Below, piece after piece: positions 1 to 6,951 of a DNA stretch of 12,786 bases. The notes beneath the pieces are model-generated. The model worked only from the letters and a program-made list of their open reading frames with translations, did no database searches and had not been told where the DNA came from. Origin of the DNA: Polynucleobacter sp. (GTDB lineage Bacteria; Pseudomonadota; Gammaproteobacteria; Burkholderiales; Burkholderiaceae); NCBI GenBank assembly GCA_023253245.1, contig JALRHB010000013.1, positions 1-12,786 on the forward strand, written 5' to 3'. The translations under genes were made by a program, and so were the position numbers. How positions within the stretch are numbered: position 1 is the stretch's first letter; the number at the start of each line of letters is the position of its first letter.

Positions 1-80
1 AACCCATGAAAGCTTTTGCGCCTGATAGTGTTTGCAAATACTGTGAAGCGAGAGGCGTTTGTAGAAAGGGGATGTGGTGA
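1..80 (+). CDS. addB: AddB-like nuclease/helicase subunit, C-terminal end only
   Basis: Only the last 25 codons are present, read in the frame that starts at base 3 and ends with TGA at 78-80. The peptide carries a C-x2-C-x5-C cluster (VCKYCEARGVCRKG), the arrangement of the three C-terminal cysteines that, with one N-terminal cysteine, hold the 4Fe-4S cluster around the nuclease domain of AddB-family proteins. AddB is the partner of AddA in the helicase-nuclease that resects double-strand breaks. The next gene, which overlaps this stop codon, is an AddA-type protein, supporting the call. The rest of the protein lies outside the window, so its length and helicase features cannot be judged. 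Confidence 0.8.
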   Translation, partial: PMKAFAPDSVCKYCEARGVCRKGMW

Positions 81-3000
81 GTGAACAGTTTGACTACCCA
101 GTAGCCTGCAATCCGAACAACTCAGTGATTGTTTCTGCTTGTGCAGGTAGTGGCAAAACCTGGCTCTTGGTTGCCCGAATGGTGCGCTTGCTGCTTGCTG
201 GCGCCAAACCTCAAGAGATCTTAGCGCTCACTTTTACCCGTAAAGCCGCTCAAGAAATGCGCGAGCGTTTGTATAGCTTATTGGAGCAGTTCACGCATTT
301 AAATGATGTGCAGTTAATCCACGAGCTTACGATTAGAGGTCTGAATGCAGAGCAGGCAAAAGCGTTATTGCCGCAAGCTAGGGCGCTCTATCTTAAAGTA
401 TTGAGCAGTCCTCAATCGATTGTGATTGATACCTTTCATGGATGGTTTGGCAGGCTTCTTGGCGCTGCGCCAATCTCAGCCGAAGTTCAGCCTGGATTTA
501 ATCTACGTGAAGATGCTAAACGTTTACAAGAGGAGTGCATGCAAGATTGGTGGAGCGATTTATCTGCCGATCTAAAGCAGCACTATGACGTTTTACTCAA
601 AGAGTTTGGTGCCTTTGAGACTGACAAGTTCTTAATGGGTAATTACAGTCTCTTTAAGCAAAGAGGCGCATGGACTTTCTTTTTGGCAGCGTGCAAGGCC
701 AAAGGTATTACTCCGCTTGAAGCTCTAGCGCAATCTTTGCCCCATTTGTCTCAAGCAAACCCCTTAGAAGAGTGTTGGCGACGCCCTGGCACTAAAGAAG
801 ATTTGCAAGTGATGTTTGACTGCTTTAGTCATGGCACGCCTACTCAAAAAAAGGATGCCCCATTCATAAAAACAGTTATCGATCATCATGCGGCTGGAGG
901 CGCGGTGATGGATATTGCAGATCAGTGGCAAAGCTATTTCTTAACCAAGGCTCTAATACCCCTAAAAGATATTGCAACAATGTCTTCCCCTATGCAGAAG
1001 TACTTGGCTGCGACTGGTGGAGACCCAATGAGAATCACCTCCATTCGCAATGCTTGGGTAGACGCCTATCAGGCGTGGCGTATTTGGCAGGGTGAGCGCG
1101 ATGCCTATGCTCTGAATGCGGCATGGTTTGCTATGAGCGAGGCTATGCTGGGCCATATGCAAAAAGCTAAAGATTCAATGCGTGTACGTGACTTCGATGA
1201 TTTAGAAATCGGGGTGAGTCAATTAATGGCTGATCCTGCTAATGCAGCTTATTTACAAGCAAGGCTTGATGCAAAATACAGCCATATTCTGGTTGATGAG
1301 TTTCAGGATACCAATCCATTGCAATGGCAAATTTTGCGTTCTTGGCTGGAAGGTTATGGAGAAGACGGTTCGCGCCCAAGCGTCTTTATCGTTGGCGATC
1401 CTAAGCAGTCCATTTATCGTTTCCGCCGAGCCGATCCAAGACTCTTTGCAAGTGCCAAGCAGTTTTTGGAATCGACTATGCAGGCTAAGTATTTAGAGAA
1501 GAACACAACTCGCAGAAACGCTCACGCGATTAATGATGCAGTCAACAATATCTTTTTAGCTCAATCCCTTCCTGCAACATATCAATTCTTCAGGCAAAAC
1601 ACGGATTGGAAGGCCCCGCTAGAAGGTGTTACTGAGAACCCATTTGCAACACAGGGTGAGGCAATGTTATTGCCACTGATCGAGCGCACAGAACAGGATC
1701 AAGCTGAACGAACTGGCAGTGCTCTAGATAGTCCTATTGAAGATTCTGCACTGACTGTTGGAGTGCAACAGCGCTATTGGGAAGGGCAGCAAGTTAGCCG
1801 CTTGATTCATCATGTTTTAGCAACGCGCCAAGTGATTGATAAAAAAGATGGTGAGGAATACTGGCGCCCAGCCAGAGCGAGTGACTTTATATTGCTCGTT
1901 AAGCGCCGTGCTTACTTACCTCAATTTGAGAGAGCTTTGCGTGAAGCAGGTTTGGCATACGATAGCTCACGCGTAGGTGGCTTACTCAATACCTTGGAGA
2001 TTGATGATCTGATTGCCTTGCTGACGGTTCTCGTATCTCCACGGCATGATCTGCCATTGGCGCAAGTACTACGTAGCCCGATCTTTAGTTTTACTGAGCA
2101 GCAAATGCAGGCGCTTAGCTGTCATGTAGGAGTTATCGATAGTAAATACCATGGCCAATCGAATATTCAAGCTTCTTGGTGGGATGCCTTGCAATCTAGC
2201 CTTGATCCTTCTATGCAAAAAGCTGCTCGCTATTTAGAGCGTTGGAGAGGTTTGGGTGAAGTATTGCCTGTACATGATCTGCTTGATCTCATTTATCAAG
2301 AGAGTAATTTACGAGTTAGTTACGCAGTAGCCTCTCAAAATCTCGCACGGGCTCAAGTCTTAGCTAATTTAGATGCTTTCTTGGAGTTGGCCTTAAATCA
2401 AGATGGTGGCCGCTATCCGAGTTTGAGTCGCTTTATCGAAGAGATTAATGCCATGCGTCGCGGCGAGGATGATGAGACGCCAGACGAGGGTGATGTAGAT
2501 GTTGAACGCGATGATGATATCGGTGAGCTAGATCTTGATAGCGAGATGTCTGAAGAGGACCAATACAATCGTGTGCGCCTGATGACGATTCATGGAGCTA
2601 AGGGATTAGAAGCGCCATTTGTCATCATGCTCGATGCTAACCATACCGAGTGGAAGGCGCCCCATCGTGGCGTACTGCTTGATTGGTCTCCGGACGAGGC
2701 TAGCCCAAGCCATTTGTCTTTATATACCGCAAAGTCTTTAACCAAGAAGCGCGCATTAATTTACGAAAAAGAGAGTGAAGTCAGCGAGAACGAGAACTGG
2801 AATCTACTCTATGTAGCTATGACACGGGCACAACAAGGTTTATGGTTAAGTGGTGTTCAATCTCATATTAAAGATGGCATTAACCAAAAATCTTGGTACG
2901 GTAGAGCGCTTGCATCCGGCATGCAGACTGTGGATGTGAGTCAGTGGGGCCAAGAACCAGAAGCGCCTCCAGAAAAAACTCAATCACTAGATGGCGAGAG

Positions 3001-3616
3001 CGGCGAGAACTTTGAGATGAATCATTTTCAGCTGTCGTGGAAGGCGGCACAGCAAGCCCATCAAGAAAACATCGCCAATATTGAGAGTGGCGCCTTTGCA
3101 ATCACCCTCAAGGAAAGGGCTAGGGCACAGTCGGCAGAAATACCGGACCCAGAAATCTTGGAAGAGGGTACACACTTTCATAAGTTGCTCGAGTTCCTTA
3201 CCCCAGACTCCGCTAGTCAAATAATGCCACCCATGCCAAGTGAGCAAGAGCTCATGAGTTGGCTAGATATCGATCAAGATCAGGCTAAAAAACTGCTAGA
3301 GCGCGTCCAGATTGTGATCAATGCCTCCAATCTAAAACCATACCTTACTGAAAGCCAGTGGGTGCAAGCCTGGAATGAGTTGGATATTGTTAGTAAAGAA
3401 GGCAAGAGCTACCGCATGGATCGTTTAGTAGAGTTTGATGACCACTTGGCTATCATCGACTACAAGCTCACTATTCCAGAAGAGGGTAGCCCAGCGTATG
3501 AAAAGTATCGAGCTCAACTGAGTATCTATAAAGAAGAGCTTGGCAGAATTCGGCAAGACAAGCCTGCGAAAGCCTACCTGGTTTCTTCTAAAGGTGAAAT
3601 TGCGCAAATTGCTTGA
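77..3616 (+). CDS. addA: AddA-like UvrD-family helicase with C-terminal nuclease domain
   Basis: A 1179-residue superfamily 1 helicase-nuclease that works with AddB to unwind and resect double-strand breaks for RecA. Seen in order: Walker A ACAGSGKT (21-28), Walker B DEFQD (407-411), the VGDPKQSIYRFR motif (439 on), motif V-like MTIHGAKGLE (836-845), motif VI YVAMTRA (912-918), then a RecB-type PD-(D/E)xK nuclease with H1035 in GTHFHKL, D1115 in MDRLVE, and D1128/K1130 in IIDYK. The D1115-D1128 spacing of 13 equals that in E. coli RecB. GTG at 77 is preferred: it gives the four-base GTGA overlap with the upstream stop, and AAGGGG at 66-71 lies five bases upstream. GTG at 74 adds one codon but sits too close to that site. 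Residues 797-828 form an unusual acidic insert. Transcription ends at the 3667-3691 terminator. Confidence 0.93.
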   Translation: MSEQFDYPVACNPNNSVIVSACAGSGKTWLLVARMVRLLLAGAKPQEILALTFTRKAAQEMRERLYSLLEQFTHLNDVQLIHELTIRGLNAEQAKALLPQARALYLKVLSSPQSIVIDTFHGWFGRLLGAAPISAEVQPGFNLREDAKRLQEECMQDWWSDLSADLKQHYDVLLKEFGAFETDKFLMGNYSLFKQRGAWTFFLAACKAKGITPLEALAQSLPHLSQANPLEECWRRPGTKEDLQVMFDCFSHGTPTQKKDAPFIKTVIDHHAAGGAVMDIADQWQSYFLTKALIPLKDIATMSSPMQKYLAATGGDPMRITSIRNAWVDAYQAWRIWQGERDAYALNAAWFAMSEAMLGHMQKAKDSMRVRDFDDLEIGVSQLMADPANAAYLQARLDAKYSHILVDEFQDTNPLQWQILRSWLEGYGEDGSRPSVFIVGDPKQSIYRFRRADPRLFASAKQFLESTMQAKYLEKNTTRRNAHAINDAVNNIFLAQSLPATYQFFRQNTDWKAPLEGVTENPFATQGEAMLLPLIERTEQDQAERTGSALDSPIEDSALTVGVQQRYWEGQQVSRLIHHVLATRQVIDKKDGEEYWRPARASDFILLVKRRAYLPQFERALREAGLAYDSSRVGGLLNTLEIDDLIALLTVLVSPRHDLPLAQVLRSPIFSFTEQQMQALSCHVGVIDSKYHGQSNIQASWWDALQSSLDPSMQKAARYLERWRGLGEVLPVHDLLDLIYQESNLRVSYAVASQNLARAQVLANLDAFLELALNQDGGRYPSLSRFIEEINAMRRGEDDETPDEGDVDVERDDDIGELDLDSEMSEEDQYNRVRLMTIHGAKGLEAPFVIMLDANHTEWKAPHRGVLLDWSPDEASPSHLSLYTAKSLTKKRALIYEKESEVSENENWNLLYVAMTRAQQGLWLSGVQSHIKDGINQKSWYGRALASGMQTVDVSQWGQEPEAPPEKTQSLDGESGENFEMNHFQLSWKAAQQAHQENIANIESGAFAITLKERARAQSAEIPDPEILEEGTHFHKLLEFLTPDSASQIMPPMPSEQELMSWLDIDQDQAKKLLERVQIVINASNLKPYLTESQWVQAWNELDIVSKEGKSYRMDRLVEFDDHLAIIDYKLTIPEEGSPAYEKYRAQLSIYKEELGRIRQDKPAKAYLVSSKGEIAQIA

Positions 3617-3632
3617 TAGTTAAATTGACGTA

Positions 3633-3691
3633 GTCGCTTGAGGTGTATCCACGGCTAAAAAGCGACAAAAAAGCCCCCTTGTGGGGGTTTT
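3633..3691 (+). terminator. Intrinsic terminator after addA, preceded by a second inverted repeat
   Basis: CCCCC (3674-3678), loop TTGT and GGGGG (3683-3687) form a GC-only stem followed by TTTT, with A residues upstream that can extend the stem past a bulged G. Just before it, GTCGCTT (3633-3639) and AAGCGAC (3660-3666) make a 7-bp inverted repeat around a 20-base loop. The first hairpin is a convincing Rho-independent terminator separating addAB from the SOS unit. The role of the second repeat is unknown. Confidence 0.85.
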
Positions 3692-3712
3692 GCATCAAAT
3701 AAGTGCTCGGTA

Positions 3713-3742
3713 TTGAAATACTGTATAGATATACAGTATATT
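3713..3742 (+). promoter_or_regulatory. Predicted sigma-70 promoter of umuDC
   Basis: TTGAAA (3713-3718) and TATATT (3737-3742) are separated by 18 bases, with the LexA box filling the spacer. The expected transcription start falls at about 3749-3750, at or next to the umuD ATG. No Shine-Dalgarno sequence precedes that ATG, so the transcript may be leaderless. Confidence 0.75.
3719..3738 (+). promoter_or_regulatory. LexA (SOS) box controlling umuDC
   Basis: The core CTGTATAGATATACAG occupies 3721-3736, fitting CTGT-N8-ACAG. With the flanking TA on each side, the 20-base site differs from the E. coli-type consensus at a single central position. It lies between the -35 and -10 elements of the umuD promoter, so LexA bound here would block RNA polymerase. 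Together with umuDC immediately downstream, this is the strongest regulatory call in the window. Confidence 0.95.
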
Positions 3743-3749
3743 AGAACCT

Positions 3750-4244
3750 ATGGCACTTATCGCACTTCCAAAAAGCTCCTCAGAAAGTACTTTGACCCAA
3801 GTCCCACAAGCCTTGGCGCTAGGTTCTAGCTATGAGTTCACTTTACTGAGTCACCGTATTTCGGCGGGATTTCCCAGTCCGGCGGCAGATTACGCCGAGG
3901 AGGGGCTCGATCTTAATAGCTATCTAGTGCAAAACAAGCCAGCCACTTTCATGTTTACCGTTAAAGGTGATTCGATGATGGGGGCGGGTATTTGTGATGG
4001 CGATAAGGTGGTGGTGGATAAAGCCCTTAAGCCAAAACATAAAGATATCGTTGTGGCCGTAGTCAATGATGAGTACACCATCAAGCGCCTCTATCAGCTG
4101 CGCGGCAAAACTGAGTTGCAACCCGAGAACCCCCAGTACCAGCCAATTACCTTTGGAGAGGGTAGCGAGCTTCAAATCTGGGGTGTAGTTGTTGGGGTGG
4201 TGCGCAAATATAGCTACGCAAGTAGTAGAAACGGTAAAGCATGA
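3750..4244 (+). CDS. umuD: UmuD, self-cleaving SOS mutagenesis protein (Pol V accessory)
   Basis: This 164-residue protein belongs to the LexA/UmuD S24 peptidase family. RecA filaments trigger its self-cleavage, and the product UmuD' forms Pol V with UmuC. The cleavage site is read as A39-G40, followed by FPSPAADY as in E. coli UmuD. The catalytic serine is S75 in GDSM and the general-base lysine is K112 in YTIKRL. Their spacing of 37 residues equals that of S60/K97 in E. coli. The segment before the cleavage site is about 15 residues longer than in E. coli, and the site is Ala-Gly rather than Cys-Gly. The stop codon overlaps the umuC start (ATGA), so translation is probably coupled. A LexA box lies 14 bases before the start codon. 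Confidence 0.96.
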   Translation: MALIALPKSSSESTLTQVPQALALGSSYEFTLLSHRISAGFPSPAADYAEEGLDLNSYLVQNKPATFMFTVKGDSMMGAGICDGDKVVVDKALKPKHKDIVVAVVNDEYTIKRLYQLRGKTELQPENPQYQPITFGEGSELQIWGVVVGVVRKYSYASSRNGKA

Positions 4245-5542
4245 GCACCAATATCAAGGCCAACGCCTTATTTGCGCTCGTTGATGTGAATAATTTTTAC
4301 GTCTCATGTGAGCGTGTCTTTGCTCCTAAGTTAGAAGGCGTACCTATGGTGGTGCTCTCTAATAATGATGGGTGCGCAGTAGCACGTAGTGCAGAAGTAA
4401 AAGCATTAGGCGTGAAGATGGGCACTCCCTGGTTTCAGATGAAGGATCTGGCTAAGCAACATGGTATTGCAGCTTATTCGTCAAACTACACCTTGTATGG
4501 CGATATGAGCGGCCGGGTGGTTGAGGTTTTAAAAACCTTCACACCCAATCTGGAGATCTACAGTATTGATGAAAGTTTTCTGCGCATAGAGACTGTGCTC
4601 AAACACTATAGCGACCCTAGGGATATGGGCCGTACTATTAAGCAAAGCGTCAAAGATACTACTGGTTTGCCAGTATGCGTTGGTATTGGCGCAAGCAAAA
4701 CCTTAGCTAAGTTCGCTAACCATTTGGCAAAAAAGCATACCCAGTTTGCAGGGGTGTGCGATGTCAATGCAATGTCTAAAGCGGTTCTTTACCAATGGAT
4801 GACTGAAACGCCGGTAGCTGAGGTGTGGGGTATTGGTAGGCAGCTGAGTAAAAAATTGAAAGTACTGGGCATCAATACGGTTTTTGATTTACTTCAAGCC
4901 TCACCACAATCAATACGCCAGCAATTTGGGGTGGTAGTGGAGCGTATTTGTTATGAGCTCAGAGGCGTCTCTTGCTTGGAGCTAGAAGAGGTGGCGCCAG
5001 CCAAGCAACAGATTGTGTCTTCTCGCAGCTTTGGTAAGCCGGTCGCTTCAATGGAGCAACTTGCGGAGTCTGTGGCAACCCATGTGGCGAGAGGCGCAGA
5101 AAAGCTACGCAGCCAGCAATCGCTTGCTGGTGCACTGACTATTTTTATCCAAACTAATCCCCATAAGTCATTTGAGCCGCAGCATCATCAGGGTATTACG
5201 GTTGCTTTGCCTGACCCTAGTGATAACACCTTAACGCTTACCAATGCGGCGCTCAGAGGTCTTAAGCAAATTTACCAAGCGGGATTTAAATATAAAAAAG
5301 CAGGGGTCATATTTAACTTCTTGGTAGATAAGCCGAGCGTTCAACAATCCCTTTTTGAGGACGTGCAAGTCAAAGGTAAGTCTGCACATCTTATGCAAGC
5401 AATCGATTCCATTAACAGTCGCTTTGGTAATGCGGTGATTCGGACTGCCGTATCAGGAACCAAGCAAGATTGGAAGATGAGATCAAGTAATCGGTCGCCA
5501 AACTACACCACGCGGTGGGATGAATTACCTATAGCGCGTTAA
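4241..5542 (+). CDS. umuC: UmuC, Y-family DNA polymerase (Pol V catalytic subunit)
   Basis: This 433-residue Y-family polymerase performs error-prone translesion synthesis as UmuD'2C during the SOS response. The catalytic acidic residues are D15 in ALVDVNNFY and D110/E111 in YSIDES. The steric-gate region NNFYVSCE and the NNDGCAVARS nucleotide-binding segment follow the UmuC pattern. The helix-hairpin-helix region lies around VWGIGRQLSKKLK, with the little-finger domain after it. A beta-clamp binding motif, QQSLFE, is at residues 368-373. The C-terminal stretch ending near WDELPIAR resembles the DUF4113 tail common on UmuC proteins. Length is close to E. coli UmuC (422). The start ATG shares four bases with the umuD stop, and the gene should be under the same LexA control. 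Confidence 0.96.
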   Translation: MSTNIKANALFALVDVNNFYVSCERVFAPKLEGVPMVVLSNNDGCAVARSAEVKALGVKMGTPWFQMKDLAKQHGIAAYSSNYTLYGDMSGRVVEVLKTFTPNLEIYSIDESFLRIETVLKHYSDPRDMGRTIKQSVKDTTGLPVCVGIGASKTLAKFANHLAKKHTQFAGVCDVNAMSKAVLYQWMTETPVAEVWGIGRQLSKKLKVLGINTVFDLLQASPQSIRQQFGVVVERICYELRGVSCLELEEVAPAKQQIVSSRSFGKPVASMEQLAESVATHVARGAEKLRSQQSLAGALTIFIQTNPHKSFEPQHHQGITVALPDPSDNTLTLTNAALRGLKQIYQAGFKYKKAGVIFNFLVDKPSVQQSLFEDVQVKGKSAHLMQAIDSINSRFGNAVIRTAVSGTKQDWKMRSSNRSPNYTTRWDELPIAR

Positions 5543-5571
5543 GTAAAGGCAAAGATTCGGTGGAGAAAATA

Positions 5572-5682
5572 ATGCAAATAACAACAGAGGCAACACAAAA
5601 AATGCTAGCAAATACACAATATTTTACTGGCTCATTTCGTGAGCTTGTGAGTCCATATTCTGAATACAGAGCAACAAAATAA
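5572..5682 (+). CDS. Small ORF downstream of umuC, 36 residues, unknown
   Basis: ATG at 5572 is preceded by GGAG (5562-5565) at six bases, a better ribosome binding site than several larger genes here have. The 36-residue product begins MQITTEATQKML and ends YSEYRATK. It has no hydrophobic segment, no cysteine and no motif I recognise. It begins 29 bases after the umuC stop with no terminator between, so it is probably transcribed with umuDC. It may be a real microprotein, a translated leader for the next small ORF, or a chance ORF. The ribosome binding site is the main argument for translation. Confidence 0.4.
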   Translation: MQITTEATQKMLANTQYFTGSFRELVSPYSEYRATK

Positions 5683-5749
5683 GCAGATAAATACCAAGAT
5701 CACTACGCAGCAAATACCTCACAAATCATAGTCAATCAGGAGCATAAAA

Positions 5750-5884
5750 ATGGAACTACTCAATAACTTCAATGGCATCTCACTCGCAGTGATTATGGTG
5801 CTTTCCTATTGCGCCGTATTAAAAAATACCAAGCGTCATGAGCGTGCCACAAAAACCATGTTTACTCGTAAATATCGGCAATAA
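5750..5884 (+). CDS. Small single-span membrane protein, 44 residues, in the umuDC transcription unit
   Basis: ATG at 5750 has a full AGGAG (5738-5742) seven bases upstream, the best ribosome binding site in the window. The product has a short polar N-terminus, one hydrophobic segment (about residues 9-24, GISLAVIMVLSYCAVL) and a strongly basic C-terminal tail with lysines and arginines from K25 to R43, implying the tail faces the cytoplasm. No named family is recognised. It lies 67 bases after the preceding small ORF, on the same strand as umuDC, with no terminator in between, so SOS co-expression is plausible. Small SOS-induced membrane peptides in other bacteria include TisB and the division inhibitor SidA. 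That comparison is by size and topology only. Confidence 0.55.
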   Translation: MELLNNFNGISLAVIMVLSYCAVLKNTKRHERATKTMFTRKYRQ

Positions 5885-5915
5885 GAAGTCGCGAAATATG
5901 CAGTAGGCCTAGACG

Positions 5916-5947
5916 GGGAATAAGGAAATCACGGATTCCTTATTCCC
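5916..5947. repeat. Perfect 12-bp inverted repeat (strong hairpin) after the SOS unit
   Basis: GGGAATAAGGAA (5916-5927) pairs perfectly with TTCCTTATTCCC (5936-5947) around an 8-base loop, and a G-T pair at 5915/5948 can extend it. It lies 31 bases past the stop of the 44-residue ORF and about 70 bases before yqhA. No T-tract follows on either strand, so it is not a standard intrinsic terminator. It could stabilise the 3' end of the umuDC transcript or act in a Rho-type or processing event. Confidence 0.6.
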
Positions 5948-5966
5948 TAGTAAAGGCAGTTCTATG

Positions 5967-6014
5967 TTGACCTATCGTGATGTCAATAATGCACATCATA
6001 AATGTCGCTAAAAT
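5967..6014 (+). promoter_or_regulatory. Possible yqhA promoter with operator-like inverted repeats
   Basis: TAAAAT (6009-6014) lies six bases before the ATG at 6021, placing a transcription start on or next to that ATG. No convincing -35 hexamer is seen at the right spacing. Upstream, TTGAC (5967-5971) and GTCAA (5982-5986) form an inverted repeat, and GATGT (5979-5983) with ACATC (5993-5997) another, overlapping it. These could be a regulator site, but the arms are only 5 bp and the call is weak. Confidence 0.3.
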
Positions 6015-6020
6015 GAGCGC

Positions 6021-6560
6021 ATGAACGAACACCTCAATACTGTAGAGAAAAAATTACGCCCCATGCCGCGCTGGATATTTATGTCCCGCTGGTTGCAAGC
6101 GCCCTTGTACATTGGCTTAATCGTTGCCCAGGGTGTTTATGTGTGGCAGTTTTGGTTGGAGTTGGCCCATCTCATTAGCATGATGGCTGATAAGTCCATG
6201 ACAGAAACAGCATTAATGCTGATCGTCTTGGGTTTAATTGATGTGGTTATGATTTCAAACTTATTGGTGATGGTCATTGTTGGTGGATGGGAGACATTCG
6301 TATCTCGCCTGGAATTAGAAAATCATCCTGATCAGCCTGAGTGGTTATCGCATGTCAATGCGGGTGTGCTCAAAGTCAAATTAGCTACCGCGATTATAGG
6401 AATTTCATCAATTCATTTGCTCAAGACTTTTATTAATGCCGCATCGTATGATGAAAAAACCTTGATGTGGCAGACATTAATTCATATTACGTTTGTGCTG
6501 TCAGCAATTGCTATTGCTTATACCGAAAAGTTGGTGGCAGCAGCTCATAAGCCACACTAA
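6021..6560 (+). CDS. yqhA: YqhA/UPF0114 family inner-membrane protein
   Basis: This 179-residue membrane protein of the UPF0114 family closely follows E. coli YqhA (164 residues). Shared stretches include SRWLQAPLYIGL near the N-terminus, LLVMVIVGGWETFVS in the middle, ISSIHLLKTF, and LMWQTLIHITFVLSA near the C-terminus. Four hydrophobic segments are seen at about 27-47, 63-89, 117-138 and 150-168. The biochemical function of the family is not established, so none is assigned. The N-terminal 20 residues are basic and slightly longer than in E. coli. No Shine-Dalgarno sequence precedes the ATG, and a -10-like TAAAAT lies six bases before it. The cysteine-cluster gene follows 28 bases downstream and is probably co-transcribed. 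Confidence 0.88.
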   Translation: MNEHLNTVEKKLRPMPRWIFMSRWLQAPLYIGLIVAQGVYVWQFWLELAHLISMMADKSMTETALMLIVLGLIDVVMISNLLVMVIVGGWETFVSRLELENHPDQPEWLSHVNAGVLKVKLATAIIGISSIHLLKTFINAASYDEKTLMWQTLIHITFVLSAIAIAYTEKLVAAAHKPH

Positions 6561-6588
6561 AGGCTAAGTAACTTGTAGGCACCAAGGG

Positions 6589-6942
6589 ATGGAGTTCGAT
6601 AACCCCTGCTTTGAGTGTGGTATGTGTTGCCAGCATTTCCGGGTGAGTTTCTACCATGGAGAAATCGCGGGCAATGGCGTTGGCACAGTTCCTGAAGACT
6701 TAGTCACCATGATTTCTCCGCACTTAGCTTGTATGAAAGGCACGGAGAAGGGCGGTGCGTCTTGCATAGCTCTGCGCTATACACAGCAAGAAGGTTATCG
6801 CTGCTCTATCTACGAACAGCGCTCAAGCGCCTGCCGAGAATTTAATGTTATGAATGATGATGGGACACCCAATCAAAAGTGCCAAGAGCTACAAGAAATC
6901 GCTCGACAGAGAAAGCGGCAAGGACTCAATCCGCTCAAATAA
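6589..6942 (+). CDS. YkgJ-type zinc/iron-chelating cysteine-cluster protein
   Basis: This 117-residue protein of the YkgJ/CxxCxxCC family is presumed to bind zinc or an iron-sulfur cluster, and its cellular role is unknown. The signature is C7-x2-C10-x2-C13-C14 at the N-terminus, followed by C48, C59, C72 and C82. The segment CSIYEQRSSACREFNV matches the family's usual C-x-IY-x-x-R-x3-CR-x-F pattern, and C98 is an extra cysteine. The start is supported by the early position of the cluster. AGG at 6577-6579 lies nine bases upstream and is a modest ribosome binding site. The gene faces exoX tail to tail with only nine bases between the two stop codons and no visible terminator, so transcripts from both strands may overlap here. 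Confidence 0.85.
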   Translation: MEFDNPCFECGMCCQHFRVSFYHGEIAGNGVGTVPEDLVTMISPHLACMKGTEKGGASCIALRYTQQEGYRCSIYEQRSSACREFNVMNDDGTPNQKCQELQEIARQRKRQGLNPLK

Positions 6943-6951
6943 GTGCACACA

